64,000 nucleotides of DNA from Rhodocyclales bacterium GT-UBC (GTDB taxonomy: Bacteria; Pseudomonadota; Gammaproteobacteria; Burkholderiales; Rhodocyclaceae): assembly GCA_003583745.1 (NCBI GenBank), contig QXPY01000005.1, positions 124,001 through 188,000 of the forward strand, written 5' to 3'. The position numbers and the translations under genes were made by a program. Positions 30,695-40,210 of this stretch are shown here, one piece after another. Numbering within the stretch: position 1 is the stretch's first letter; each line of letters begins with the position of its first letter. The notes beneath the pieces were generated by a model that ran no database searches, had not been told where the DNA came from, and saw nothing but the letters and a program-made list of their open reading frames with translations.

Positions 30695-32947
30695 TTATTG
30701 CAACAATTGCTCGATTTGCTGCACTTCCAGCGGCTTGTGATAGTAATAACCTTGGAACAACTCGCAGCCAATCGATTTGAGGAAGCGTTCCTGCACTTCA
30801 TTCTCGACGCCCTCGGCAATGCTGACGCAGGACAACAGGTTGGCGAGCGAGACAATCGCCTTGATGATCAGTTCGCTCTTGTCATTTTCGCCGATACGCA
30901 TGACAAAGGACCGATCGATCTTGATCTTGTGGATGGGAAAGCTGCTCAACTTCGACAGCGAGGAATAGCCGGTTCCGAAATCGTCAATGGCAATACTGAA
31001 ACCGCGCGTTTTCAAAGCCTGCAAATGCGAAATGGCCAGCACTTCGCTGCCGATCAGCCCCGTTTCGGTAATCTCGAATTCCAGCATGGCCGGGGGAATG
31101 GCGTAGCGCGCAGTCAGCGCGTCGATCAGATCGATCAGGTCGTGGCGAACGATATCGATTGCTGACAGGTTCAGGGCGACGGGGGGACAATCCTGGCCCT
31201 GATCGATCAGGCGACGTATGAAAATACACACTTCCTCGATGACGAAGCTGGTCAGGTCGTGAATCAAGCCAGCACGTTCTGCAATCGGGATGAACTCGGC
31301 TGGCGAAATGCTGCCCATCGTCGGCGACTGCCAGCGAATCAACGCCTCCATGCCAACCAGTTGTCGATTGGCATCGACCTTGGGCTGGTAAACCAAGCGG
31401 AATTCGTGATTCCGCAATGCCGAGACAATGCCCAGTTCGATATCCACACTGCGTCGAATCAAGGCGGCATCGGCCTCGGAAAACAGTGTCGGTGAATCTT
31501 CTTTCGACCGTCTCGCACTTTCCAGTGCCACTTCGCAGCGGCGAATCAATTCTTCGGGCGACACCTCACCCTGGCGAGCCAGAGCGATGCCGGTGGAAAA
31601 CTGGACGTGGACATCGTTACCGCTTATTTCGAACTCTTGTGGAAAAGCCAGGCGAAAGCGCTCGATCTGCCGAATCGCCTCGGTCGGCGATTCATAGGAC
31701 GGCAAAATTGCCAAAAAAGTAATGCTGCGCAAGCGAGCGCAATAACTTCCCGGCGGCAACAGGCGGCGCATCTCGTCGGCAAAATACTGAATCAACAAAT
31801 CGCCGATTCCATTCCCGAACTTTTCATTGGCGTGGCGAATGCTCCCCAAGCGCAAGGCGACCAGCGGCGTGACTTTTCCCGCCTCCTGCAAAGGCAGGGT
31901 TTCCATCAAATGGGCGCGCAACTTGGCACGGTTGGGCAAGCAGGTCAGCGCGTCGTGATACATCAGGAATGCTTCGCGCTCGTGACTGCGCTTCAAGGCC
32001 TCCTTGATCATGTACACGCCGGAAGCATCACGTAACACCACAATGAAACTGTTTTGTGCGGTACGCGTCACATACTCGACAAGGATCTGGCGCTCGTCAT
32101 CGGTTTGCCAGTGCCACCCGGTAAACTCTTCAAGGCGCTCGGTGTCGACCTGCTCGGGCAGCCGATCGCCGCGACCGCGCAGGCATGACGCTAGAGAACG
32201 CCCGACCAGTTGATCGTGCTCGGCATCCAGTAAGGAAAGCGCCATCCGGTTTGCCTGCAGGATAAGCCCTTCACGGCTGCACAGCAGAATCGCCCCGCCG
32301 GCATTCTCAAAAAACTCCCGATACTGGGCATTGCTGACCTCGAGTGCCGCACTGGTCTGATGGTGGCGCAGGGCCGACTTATCGAAAGCGTGCAACACCC
32401 GGAAAACTGCCAGGGGAACGCAGACATTGAAGAACAGGAACACCAGGGACTGCAAATAGGTATGACTTCCCGGCAAAGTCATGTTGAGCGGCAAGTAATG
32501 AACGAACGGCCCGTTCTGCAAGAGATAGAAGAATGGCAGGAAATTGAAGGCCATCAAGGCGACGGCCAAGCGTCCGCCAAAAAAAAGCCGCGCGATGATC
32601 GGCGTCGTGTAGATGAAAATGATGCCCAGTTTCGCCAATTCATCGACATTGACCAGGAACAGGATAGTCGTGCCCGCCGCATACACGGCAAACAAAAGGA
32701 TGGCAGCGGCCAGGTTCGGCCTTTTCGCGGTATGAAAAACGCCAATCGCAAGCACGAGATAGAAGGCCACCACCACCACCACAATGTGGTAAGCCGCAAT
32801 GGCAATCGCATCAAGCGCGACGTGCAGGGCAACCGCTGCTTCCAGAACAAGTCCGGAAATCAGGATGATGCGCAGCGCGCTGACCCGCCAACGGGCATGT
32901 TCGGCTGGAGAGAGTGCGTTGTCGTTGAGAAATAACCAGTCGAACAT
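30695..32947 (-). CDS. Membrane-bound PAS-GGDEF-EAL protein, probable c-di-GMP phosphodiesterase
   Basis: A 750-residue signalling protein. Residues 1-200 hold about six membrane helices, then a PAS-like domain (QYREFFENAGGAILLCSREGLILQANRMALSL), a GGDEF domain in which the catalytic GGDEF is replaced by RLRSITF, and a complete EAL domain (YQPKVDANRQLVGMEALIRW, EFEITETGL, DDFGTGYSSL). The protein is therefore expected to hydrolyse c-di-GMP, not make it. I chose ATG 32947, preceded by AAGG; the longer frame upstream lacks a family-like N-terminus. The 259 bases up to 33206 contain no gene. Confidence 0.88.
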   Translation of the reverse strand: MFDWLFLNDNALSPAEHARWRVSALRIILISGLVLEAAVALHVALDAIAIAAYHIVVVVVAFYLVLAIGVFHTAKRPNLAAAILLFAVYAAGTTILFLVNVDELAKLGIIFIYTTPIIARLFFGGRLAVALMAFNFLPFFYLLQNGPFVHYLPLNMTLPGSHTYLQSLVFLFFNVCVPLAVFRVLHAFDKSALRHHQTSAALEVSNAQYREFFENAGGAILLCSREGLILQANRMALSLLDAEHDQLVGRSLASCLRGRGDRLPEQVDTERLEEFTGWHWQTDDERQILVEYVTRTAQNSFIVVLRDASGVYMIKEALKRSHEREAFLMYHDALTCLPNRAKLRAHLMETLPLQEAGKVTPLVALRLGSIRHANEKFGNGIGDLLIQYFADEMRRLLPPGSYCARLRSITFLAILPSYESPTEAIRQIERFRLAFPQEFEISGNDVHVQFSTGIALARQGEVSPEELIRRCEVALESARRSKEDSPTLFSEADAALIRRSVDIELGIVSALRNHEFRLVYQPKVDANRQLVGMEALIRWQSPTMGSISPAEFIPIAERAGLIHDLTSFVIEEVCIFIRRLIDQGQDCPPVALNLSAIDIVRHDLIDLIDALTARYAIPPAMLEFEITETGLIGSEVLAISHLQALKTRGFSIAIDDFGTGYSSLSKLSSFPIHKIKIDRSFVMRIGENDKSELIIKAIVSLANLLSCVSIAEGVENEVQERFLKSIGCELFQGYYYHKPLEVQQIEQLLQ

Positions 32948-33206
32948 CAGGCCCTTGCCGTCACCCAGTAAATCGCCCGACAGGTCGGGACGAACAAAAA
33001 ACAGTCCGGGACAAATCGGATACGCATGAACCGGGAGACTTTGCCATGGGCATTCGGCAATCCCGCTGCCATAGGATGAACCTTTAGGCCGGTGACTTTG
33101 CGTACCCGGCTTTCGCCCGGGGTTGCTATTAACGGGGCCGATACTAACCGACGAGATACATGACAATCAATTCAATTTGACTGTCAATGCGAAAGAGTCC
33201 GAAAGA

Positions 33207-34109
33207 TCAGCTCAACTCCCAATAGCTGGCTCGACTGTAGGTCTCCTTGAGCAAGTCGATGAACAAACGCACCCGCAAAGGCAGATGCCGGCGCTGCGGA
33301 AAGACGGCGTAGATGCCCATTGGCTGGGCCTGCCAGGCATCGAGCACCGAACTCAGCCGGCCTTCCTGCAGATCCTGCCCGACCTCCCACAAGGAACGCC
33401 AGGCCAGGCCACGACCGGCCAAGGCCCACTCATGCAGGACCGCGCCGTCATTGCACTCGAAGCTGCCGCTCACTTTATACGTATCGACCGCAGCAGTTTC
33501 CGGATTTCGGAAGACCCAACCCCGCTGCTGGCCGAGCGACAGGCAGTTATGTCCGGCCAGATCAGCCGGCTCGCGCGGCACGCCGTGCGCCACCAGGTAA
33601 GCCGGACTGGCCACCACGACGCGACGCATTTCGCCCAGGCGCACGCTGACCAGGCTCGAATCGGTCAATTCGCCGATGCGGATGGCGCAGTCGATATTTT
33701 CGTTGAGGAGATCAACAAGGCGGTCGGAGAGATTGAGAAAGACGCGCACCTCCGGGTTGGCCTGCATGAATTCACCGACCAGCGGCGCCACGTGCCGTCG
33801 GCCGAAGCCCGACGGTGCCGACACGCGCAACTGGCCGCTGGCGCGCACGCTGCCCAGCGACACCGCCGCCTCGGCATTGGCCAGATCGTTGAGCACCTTC
33901 TGGCAATCTTCCAGGAACGCCTGCCCCTCAAAGGTCAAGGTGAGCTTACGCGTGGTACGGATCAGCAACTTCACATGCAAACGGGCTTCCAAAGCGTCGA
34001 GTCGCCGCCCGATAATGGCGGGCGTGACACCTTCCGCACGTGCCGCTGCAGATAACGAACCACGGGTAGCGACATTGACGAAGGCGGAAATCTGCTTGAA
34101 GGCATCCAT
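33207..34109 (-). CDS. LysR family transcriptional regulator
   Basis: A 300-residue LysR protein with the N-terminal winged helix (ISAFVNVATRGSLSAAARAEGVTPAIIGRRLDALE) and a substrate-binding domain from about residue 90. It is divergent from the haloacid dehalogenase and malate synthase genes, 77 bases away, with a palindrome next to its start, so it probably controls itself and those genes. The ligand is unknown; a haloacid or glycolate is a guess. Confidence 0.92.
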   Translation of the reverse strand: MDAFKQISAFVNVATRGSLSAAARAEGVTPAIIGRRLDALEARLHVKLLIRTTRKLTLTFEGQAFLEDCQKVLNDLANAEAAVSLGSVRASGQLRVSAPSGFGRRHVAPLVGEFMQANPEVRVFLNLSDRLVDLLNENIDCAIRIGELTDSSLVSVRLGEMRRVVVASPAYLVAHGVPREPADLAGHNCLSLGQQRGWVFRNPETAAVDTYKVSGSFECNDGAVLHEWALAGRGLAWRSLWEVGQDLQEGRLSSVLDAWQAQPMGIYAVFPQRRHLPLRVRLFIDLLKETYSRASYWELS

Positions 34110-34110
34110 T

Positions 34111-34127
34111 TTTTACTCAAAGTAAAA
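34111..34127. promoter_or_regulatory. Perfect inverted repeat, likely LysR operator
   Basis: TTTTACT and AGTAAAA arms with a 3-base centre lie next to the LysR start codon and 60 bases before the dehalogenase start. The spacing and T/A ends fit a LysR binding site. Confidence 0.6.
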
Positions 34128-34186
34128 GATATAACGCTGATTTTGCCACTTATCCCTTCAATCGAGTATCAATAAACTACGAGACC

Positions 34187-34900
34187 ATGATGACCGCAAG
34201 CCCTGCCAACGCCCCTGCCGCTCCGATCAAGGCCATCGCCTTCGACGCGTACGCCACGCTGTTCGACGTCTATTGCATGGAAAGGCTGGCTGAGGATTAT
34301 TTTCCCGGCCAGGGCCGCGCGCTGACCACCCTCTGGCGCCAGAAGCAGGTCGAATACACCCGCGTGCGCACCATGAGCAGTCAGTTCAAGACTTTCTGGG
34401 AAGTCACCCGCGACGCGCTGATCTACGCCGCCCGCGCCCTGCAGCAGCCGATGAGCGACAGCCAGCGCCAGCACCTGATGAACCAGTACGCCTGTCTGCG
34501 CCCCTTCCCGGAAAACCTGGCGACGCTGGAAGCGCTGGTGGCCATGGATATTCCGCTCGCGATCCTGTCCAACGGCACGGCGCCGATGCTCGACATCGCC
34601 GTCAAGTTCAATGGCATGAAGGATCTCTTCCAGCACATCCTGTCGGCCGACACGGTGCGCAAGTTCAAGACCTCGCCCGAGGTATATCAGCTGGCGGTTG
34701 ATGCCTTCCACCTGCCAGCCGAGGAAATCCTCTTCGTTTCGTCGAACGCCTGGGACGCCTGCGCCGGCACCTGGTTCGGCTTCCACACTTTCTGGGTCAA
34801 CCGCAGCGACCAGCCCGCCGAGGAACTCGACATTGCCCCGCACGCCAGCGGCCGCGAACTGTCCGACGTCCTCGCCTACGTCCAGGGCCTGTACGGCTAG
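34187..34900 (+). CDS. Haloacid dehalogenase, type II
   Basis: A HAD hydrolase of 237 residues, the size of L-2-haloacid dehalogenase, which turns haloacids into hydroxyacids with inversion. The nucleophile Asp is in AFDAYATLFDV. SNGTAPMLD, KTSPEVYQL and SSNAWDACAGTWFG supply the other HAD motifs. Malate synthase follows after 42 bases, so the product of haloacetate breakdown (glycolate, then glyoxylate) could enter central metabolism. The true substrate is not known. Confidence 0.88.
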   Translation: MMTASPANAPAAPIKAIAFDAYATLFDVYCMERLAEDYFPGQGRALTTLWRQKQVEYTRVRTMSSQFKTFWEVTRDALIYAARALQQPMSDSQRQHLMNQYACLRPFPENLATLEALVAMDIPLAILSNGTAPMLDIAVKFNGMKDLFQHILSADTVRKFKTSPEVYQLAVDAFHLPAEEILFVSSNAWDACAGTWFGFHTFWVNRSDQPAEELDIAPHASGRELSDVLAYVQGLYG

Positions 34901-34942
34901 CCCCCCGTTTTCACCACTTCAAATCCAACGCAAGGAGAGACC

Positions 34943-36541
34943 ATGAGCATCAACCTGCCCGCCGGCATGCAAATCACTGCCCCAATCAAGCCCGAATGGG
35001 AATCCATTCTGACGACCGAAGCCCTCGAGTTCGTTGCCAAGCTGCACCGCGCCTTCGAAGGCCGCCGCCAGGAACTGCTCAAGGCCCGCATCGAACGCCA
35101 GGCCCGCATCGATGCCGGTGAAATGCCGGACTTCCTGCCGGAAACCGCCCACATCCGTAACGGCGACTGGAAAGTTGCTCCAGTGCCGGCCGCGCTGCAA
35201 TGCCGCCGCGTCGAAATCACCGGCCCGGTCGAAGCCAAGATGATCATCAACGCCTTCAACTCGGGCGCTGACTCCTACATGACCGACTTCGAGGACTCCA
35301 ACAGCCCGAACTGGGAAAACCAGATCCAGGGCCAGGTTAACCTGTACAAGGCCATCCGCCGCGAACTGTCGTTCAAGAACGAGAACGGCAAGGAATACAA
35401 GCTCAACGACAAGATCGCCACCCTGCAGATCCGTCCGCGCGGCTGGCACCTCGACGAGAAGCACGTGCTGGTCGACGGCCAGCGCGTTGCCGGCGGCCTG
35501 TTCGACTTCGGCCTGGTCTTCTTCCACAACGCCAAGGAACAGATCGCCCGCGGCGCCGGCCCGTTCTACTACCTGCCGAAGATGGAAAGCCACCTCGAAG
35601 CCCGTCTGTGGAACGACGCCTTCGTCATGGCCCAGGACCATGTCGGTTTGCCGCAAGGCACCATCAAGGCCACCGTGCTGGTCGAAACCATCCTCGCCAC
35701 CTTCGAGATGGAAGAAATCCTGTACGAACTGCGTAACCACTCCGCCGGCCTCAATGCCGGTCGCTGGGACTACATCTTCTCCTGCATCAAGAAGTTCAAG
35801 AAGAACAAGGACTTCTGCCTGGCCCAGCGCAGCGCCATCACCATGGAAGTGCCCTTCATGCGCGGCTATGCCCTGGCCCTCGTCCAGGCTTGCCACAAGC
35901 GCGGCGCCCCGGCCATGGGCGGCATGTCGGCCCTGATCCCGATCAAGAACGACCCGGTTGCCAACGAAAAGGCCCTGGCCGGCATCCGTCACGACAAGAC
36001 CCGCGACGCCAACGACGGCTTCGACGGCGGCTGGGTGGCCCACCCGGGCCTGGTGCCGATCGCCATGGAAGAGTTCGTCAAGGTCCTTGGCGACCGTCCG
36101 AACCAGTTCGAAAAGCAGGTTGAAGGCAAGTTCGGTCCGGCCCAGTGGCTCGACTTCCAGCCGACCACCCCGATCACCGAAGCCGGCCTGCGCAACAACA
36201 TCAACGTCGGCATCCACTACCTCGGCAGCTGGCTGGCCGGCAATGGCTGCGTCCCCATCCACAACCTGATGGAAGATGCCGCCACCGCCGAAATCTCCCG
36301 CTCGCAAGTCTGGCAGTGGGTGGTGTCGCCGAAGGGCGTCCTCGACGACGGTCGCAAGGTCACCGTTGAAATGGTCCGCCCGATGATCGCCGAGGAACTG
36401 GCCAAGGTGAAGGCCACCGTCACCGCCCAGGGCGAGGACACCGCCTCCTACGACCAGGCCGCCGAAATCTTCGACCGCATGTCGCTGACCCCGGATTACC
36501 CGGAGTTCCTGACCCTGCCGCTGTACGAAGCGATGGCCTAA
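34943..36541 (+). CDS. aceB: Malate synthase A
   Basis: Condenses glyoxylate with acetyl-CoA. The 532-residue length and the motifs KMESHLEARLWNDAF, FKKNKDFCLAQR and MRGYALALVQACHKRGAPAMGGM mark the A isoform. It is preceded by the dehalogenase gene and not by aceA, and ends with a strong terminator. Confidence 0.97.
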   Translation: MSINLPAGMQITAPIKPEWESILTTEALEFVAKLHRAFEGRRQELLKARIERQARIDAGEMPDFLPETAHIRNGDWKVAPVPAALQCRRVEITGPVEAKMIINAFNSGADSYMTDFEDSNSPNWENQIQGQVNLYKAIRRELSFKNENGKEYKLNDKIATLQIRPRGWHLDEKHVLVDGQRVAGGLFDFGLVFFHNAKEQIARGAGPFYYLPKMESHLEARLWNDAFVMAQDHVGLPQGTIKATVLVETILATFEMEEILYELRNHSAGLNAGRWDYIFSCIKKFKKNKDFCLAQRSAITMEVPFMRGYALALVQACHKRGAPAMGGMSALIPIKNDPVANEKALAGIRHDKTRDANDGFDGGWVAHPGLVPIAMEEFVKVLGDRPNQFEKQVEGKFGPAQWLDFQPTTPITEAGLRNNINVGIHYLGSWLAGNGCVPIHNLMEDAATAEISRSQVWQWVVSPKGVLDDGRKVTVEMVRPMIAEELAKVKATVTAQGEDTASYDQAAEIFDRMSLTPDYPEFLTLPLYEAMA

Positions 36542-36567
36542 AAAAATACGAAGTGGAGAGAGACCAG

Positions 36568-36594
36568 AACGCCGGGGCAACCCGGCGTTTTTTT
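36568..36594 (+). terminator. Intrinsic terminator after aceB
   Basis: AACGCCGGG and CCCGGCGTT arms with a GCAA tetraloop and a T-run to 36594, 26 bases past the aceB stop. Confidence 0.9.
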
Positions 36595-36636
36595 ATTCTG
36601 TCTCATGTCTGGCGCCGACTGAAACACCGCCCAGGA

Positions 36637-37587
36637 TCACCCACTTGAGATCCGTTTGACAGCCTGCGGCACGGGCACCGGCTGCGGCATGGCGCGCCAT
36701 GCCGCGGGAGTAAAACCGGTATCCCGCTTGAATGCACGCTGAAACGCCGCTTCAGAGGCATAGCCGACCGCTTCGCCGACCGTCGCCACGGACAGCTCGG
36801 AATCGCGTAGCAGGCGGCCGGCTTCGGCCATGCGCAGACGGGTCACAAACTCGGCCGGTGCAATCCCGGCCACCGCAACGAAATTGCGAATCAAGGTCGA
36901 GCGCGACATGTTGGCGATACTGGCCATCGCCTCAAGTGTCCAACTTGAACCGGGTTGCGCCATAATCTGCAAGGCCAGTTCGCGCAGTCGTGGATGCGCC
37001 GACAAGGCGAGCATGCCCGGCGGTGGCTCGCTGGCGCTGGCCGCGGCACGCAGCGCGAGACCGAACAAGGCAGCGGAAAGATGGCGCAGTACGGCAGTGC
37101 TGCCGGGGAGCGGCCCCTCCGTTTCCTCGCGCATCAAGGCCAGCACCCTTCCCAGACGAGACTCCGCCGGGCCATCCATTTCTGGCCGGGCACGAATCAC
37201 CACGCAGGGTGGTAACAAGGCCTGGCAAAGGCGCCAGACGGCCTGCGTCAAGACGATCCGGCCACACAACAAGGTCGTGCTCGCCGCCGGGATCGCTCGC
37301 CCCTCGGGTTCTTCTCGCCCGACACCGCCTTTTCCCGCCAGCGCAGGGCGATCCAGGATGCGATGCGGCAGGGCAGAGGGGAGCAGCAGCACATCCCCCG
37401 CCTGCAGGGTGATCGGCGGCAAACCATGTCCCTCAATACTGGCGCCCCCTTCAAGCAAGACGTGAAACGGCATTTCGCGCAGCCCCGGGCGCTCGTTATC
37501 CAGCACCCAGTCGCCCCGCATCTCGCAACGCACATCGAGATAGCCATCAATGGCACCGAGGTTGAGCAGTCGATCAAGCAGATCCAT
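36637..37587 (-). CDS. RclR-like AraC family redox regulator
   Basis: A 316-residue AraC regulator with an N-terminal cupin of the RclR type and a C-terminal double helix-turn-helix (WTLEAMASIANMSRSTLIRNF, VGEAVGYASEAAFQRAFKRDTGF). E. coli RclR senses hypochlorous acid through cysteines that include Cys21. This protein also has a Cys at residue 21 (DVRCEM) and another at 108 in LLCGR, where RclR has its second redox Cys region. ATG 37587 gives that numbering; ATG 37599 is an alternative. It is divergent from an AhpD-like gene, its likely target. Confidence 0.82.
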   Translation of the reverse strand: MDLLDRLLNLGAIDGYLDVRCEMRGDWVLDNERPGLREMPFHVLLEGGASIEGHGLPPITLQAGDVLLLPSALPHRILDRPALAGKGGVGREEPEGRAIPAASTTLLCGRIVLTQAVWRLCQALLPPCVVIRARPEMDGPAESRLGRVLALMREETEGPLPGSTAVLRHLSAALFGLALRAAASASEPPPGMLALSAHPRLRELALQIMAQPGSSWTLEAMASIANMSRSTLIRNFVAVAGIAPAEFVTRLRMAEAGRLLRDSELSVATVGEAVGYASEAAFQRAFKRDTGFTPAAWRAMPQPVPVPQAVKRISSG

Positions 37588-37716
37588 GGCATTCACCATA
37601 GATGAAACGATCGGGCATGTTAATGCGCCCGTCGAGCATTCAGCCCAAAGGCGGGATTTTTTAAAGTTCTCCCACCGCAGCAAGCGGTTTCAATCAACCG
37701 ATACAAGGAGAACACC

Positions 37717-38253
37717 ATGTCCCGTCTTCCCTCGAAACCTGCCGAACACATTCCCGAAAGCGCCCAAACCCTGTTCGAGCAAATCCGCAAATCCCTCGGC
37801 AAGGTGCCCAATGCCTACGCACTGATCGGCAGTCATAGTCCCGCCTCGCTCGGCTTTCTGCTGAACGGAGACAGCCTCCTGAGCCAGGGGCAGCTGACGC
37901 GCAGCGAAATTGAAGCGGTACGCCTCGCCGTCAGCGAGTTCAACGGTTGTGACTATTGCGTCGCGGCGCACGCCACGGTCGGCAAGCTGGTCGGCCTCAA
38001 GCCCGCGGAAATCGGCCAGTTGCGTGCCGGCGAGCCGACAGGGCATGCGCGACGCGATGCGCTGGTATCTTTTGCACGAAATGTTGCGGGTAGCCGCGGA
38101 CTGGTCGATGAATCCGTCGTGCAGACAGTGATGGCAGCCGGTTACTCCCCGGGACAAATCATCGAAGTCCTGCTCACCATTGCGCTGATCGGCTTCACCA
38201 ACCTGGTCAATCGGGTCAACGACACGCCGATCGACTTTCCCAAGCCGGAATGA
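37717..38253 (+). CDS. Carboxymuconolactone decarboxylase family, AhpD-like peroxidase
   Basis: A 178-residue protein of the AhpD/CMD fold. The redox active site is C78-D-Y-C81 with H85 four residues on and E74 upstream (SEFNGCDYCVAAH), which is the AhpD thiol peroxidase motif and not the decarboxylase type. It probably removes peroxides or other reactive species. It is divergent from the RclR-like regulator and starts a group of redox genes. Confidence 0.88.
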   Translation: MSRLPSKPAEHIPESAQTLFEQIRKSLGKVPNAYALIGSHSPASLGFLLNGDSLLSQGQLTRSEIEAVRLAVSEFNGCDYCVAAHATVGKLVGLKPAEIGQLRAGEPTGHARRDALVSFARNVAGSRGLVDESVVQTVMAAGYSPGQIIEVLLTIALIGFTNLVNRVNDTPIDFPKPE

Positions 38254-38299
38254 AGCCAGCCTCAAAACGGGGGCCGTGCGGCCCATTCTCAGGGCCACG

Positions 38300-39247
38300 T
38301 CAGGCCCGCACCCGCCCCTCGCGTCTTACCGCCTGGGGCGGGATGCCAAAACCGCGCATGAACGCCTCCCGCAAATGGCGGCGATCGCGAAAACCGGTCT
38401 CGTGCGCCACTACTTCCAGCGGATGGCGGCTCTGTTCGATCATCAGGCGCGCCGCTTCCAGGCGCAGCCCCTCGATCGCCTTGGCAGGCGACTGACCGGT
38501 TTCGGCCGTAAAAACCCGGCTGAACTGACGCGGACTCAGATGTACTGCCTCGGCCAATTCGTCGACCGACAGCGGACGATGCAGATTCTTGCGGGCGTAG
38601 TCGAGCGCGTTCTGGATACGGTCCGACTTCGGCGCCAGATCGAGCAATTCCGAATGCTGCGACTGGCCGCCCGAGCGACGCTGATGCATGACCAGCTTGT
38701 GCGCCACCGAACGGGCGATCTCCGCCCCCAAGTCCTTCTCGACCATGGCCAGTGCCAGGTCGAGGCCGGCCGTCATGCCGGCCGATGTCCATATCGGGCC
38801 ATCGATGATGAAGATCCGATCGTCTTCAACTTCAATTTCCGGATACAGATTCTGCATGTCGCGGGCGTGCGCCCAATGGGTCGTCGCCCGCCGCCCGTTT
38901 AGCAGCCCGGCTTCGGCCAGCACGAAGGCGCCGGTGCAGATGGCGGCGATACGCCGGGCCCGCTGGCTCGCCTGACGGGCGAAAGCCAGTTCGGCGGCCG
39001 GGGTCGGACGACACAAGGGGGCCACGACGCCAGTGAAGATCCAGGTATCGGCAGCGCTGGCGGCATCAAGCCGATGCGTACCGACCGATAAACCGAGCGA
39101 GGCACGCACCTCGCCCCCCGCCGCCGAGTAGTTCTGCAATTGATAGAAGGGCTCGCCGGTCACGACGTTGGCGAACTCAAAGACAGATTGCGGCGCCAGC
39201 GCCAATACCTGAAAGCCCTCCGTCAACACATAGCCGATCCGATGCAT
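38300..39247 (-). CDS. GlxA-type AraC family regulator (DJ-1/PfpI domain)
   Basis: A 315-residue regulator with an N-terminal DJ-1/PfpI-like domain (residues 1-180, with AAICTGAFVLAEAGLLNGRRATTHW, including the nucleophile-elbow Cys region) and a C-terminal AraC domain (LSVDELAEAVHLSPRQFSRVF). ATG 39247 gives the family N-terminus MHRIGYVLTEGFQVLALAP. It is divergent from two short-chain dehydrogenases and an 8-base inverted repeat lies between. Confidence 0.88.
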   Translation of the reverse strand: MHRIGYVLTEGFQVLALAPQSVFEFANVVTGEPFYQLQNYSAAGGEVRASLGLSVGTHRLDAASAADTWIFTGVVAPLCRPTPAAELAFARQASQRARRIAAICTGAFVLAEAGLLNGRRATTHWAHARDMQNLYPEIEVEDDRIFIIDGPIWTSAGMTAGLDLALAMVEKDLGAEIARSVAHKLVMHQRRSGGQSQHSELLDLAPKSDRIQNALDYARKNLHRPLSVDELAEAVHLSPRQFSRVFTAETGQSPAKAIEGLRLEAARLMIEQSRHPLEVVAHETGFRDRRHLREAFMRGFGIPPQAVRREGRVRA

Positions 39248-39264
39248 GGCAAACGCCCTCTTCA

Positions 39265-39286
39265 AGTCATGTCCTAAAACATGACT
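39265..39286. promoter_or_regulatory. Inverted repeat, likely operator for the GlxA-type regulator
   Basis: AGTCATGT and ACATGACT arms are perfect, 6 bases apart, and sit 18 bases before the regulator start, between it and the dehydrogenase genes. Confidence 0.55.
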
Positions 39287-39364
39287 ATATACGTCATTTA
39301 CGCCATTCTCAAGCGCTCCTAACATGCATCCATCGATTCACCACACCACCTCAAGGAGTCCAAC

Positions 39365-40165
39365 ATGACGCAAGCACAACTGGGCACAGCCCTCATCACC
39401 GGCGCCTCTTCCGGCATCGGTGCGATTTACGCCGAACGCCTCGCCCGCCGCGGTTACGACCTGATCCTGGTCGCCCGCAACCGTGACCGCCTCAACAGCC
39501 TGGCCAAGCGCATCAGCGCAGAAACCGGCCGGACTGTCGAGGTTTTCGATGCCGACCTCAACGAGGTCGGCCAACTGGCCGAGGTCGAAGCCAAGCTGCG
39601 CCAGGATGCGAGCATCACCCTGCTGGTCAACAACGCCGGGGTCGGCACGCATACGCCGCTGCTGCAAAGCGACGTCGACGCCATGACCCGGCTGCTCGAA
39701 CTCAACGTCATCGCCCCTACCCGCCTGACTTACGCTGCCGTTCCGGGCTTTGTCGCCCGCGGCAAGGGCGCCGTGATCAATATCGCCTCCATCGTCGGCA
39801 TCGCGCCTGAACTGCTCAATGGCGTCTATGGCGGCAGCAAGGCTTTCGTGCTCGCCTTCAGCCAGTCGCTGCACCACGAGCTGGCCGCCCAGGGCATCCG
39901 CATTCAGGCCGTACTGCCCGGCGCGACCGCCACCGACTTCTGGGCCACCGGCGGCCTGCCGGTCGAGAACCTGCCGGCACAGATCGTCATGCGTGCCGAA
40001 GACCTGGTCGATGCAGCGCTGGTCGGCTTCGACCGGGGCGAACTGGTCACCATTCCCTCGCTACATGCCCAGGAGGAATGGGAGGCCTATGAAGCCGCCC
40101 GCCAGGCCATGGCCGCCCACCTGTCCAGCAACACCCCGGCCGCCCGCTATCTCGCGACCAACTGA
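39365..40165 (+). CDS. Short-chain dehydrogenase/reductase (SDR)
   Basis: A 266-residue classical SDR with the coenzyme loop TGASSGIG (residues 14-21), NNAG, and the catalytic S..Y-x-x-x-K as IASIVG..YGGSK. RNRDRL after the second strand suggests NADP(H). The substrate is unknown. It is first of a likely operon with a second SDR, an MFS pump and a thioredoxin, spaced 37-65 bases apart. Confidence 0.88.
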   Translation: MTQAQLGTALITGASSGIGAIYAERLARRGYDLILVARNRDRLNSLAKRISAETGRTVEVFDADLNEVGQLAEVEAKLRQDASITLLVNNAGVGTHTPLLQSDVDAMTRLLELNVIAPTRLTYAAVPGFVARGKGAVINIASIVGIAPELLNGVYGGSKAFVLAFSQSLHHELAAQGIRIQAVLPGATATDFWATGGLPVENLPAQIVMRAEDLVDAALVGFDRGELVTIPSLHAQEEWEAYEAARQAMAAHLSSNTPAARYLATN

Positions 40166-40210
40166 TTCCGTCACTTCACAACTTCATACCTCTCCAGCAA
40201 AGGACCCATC

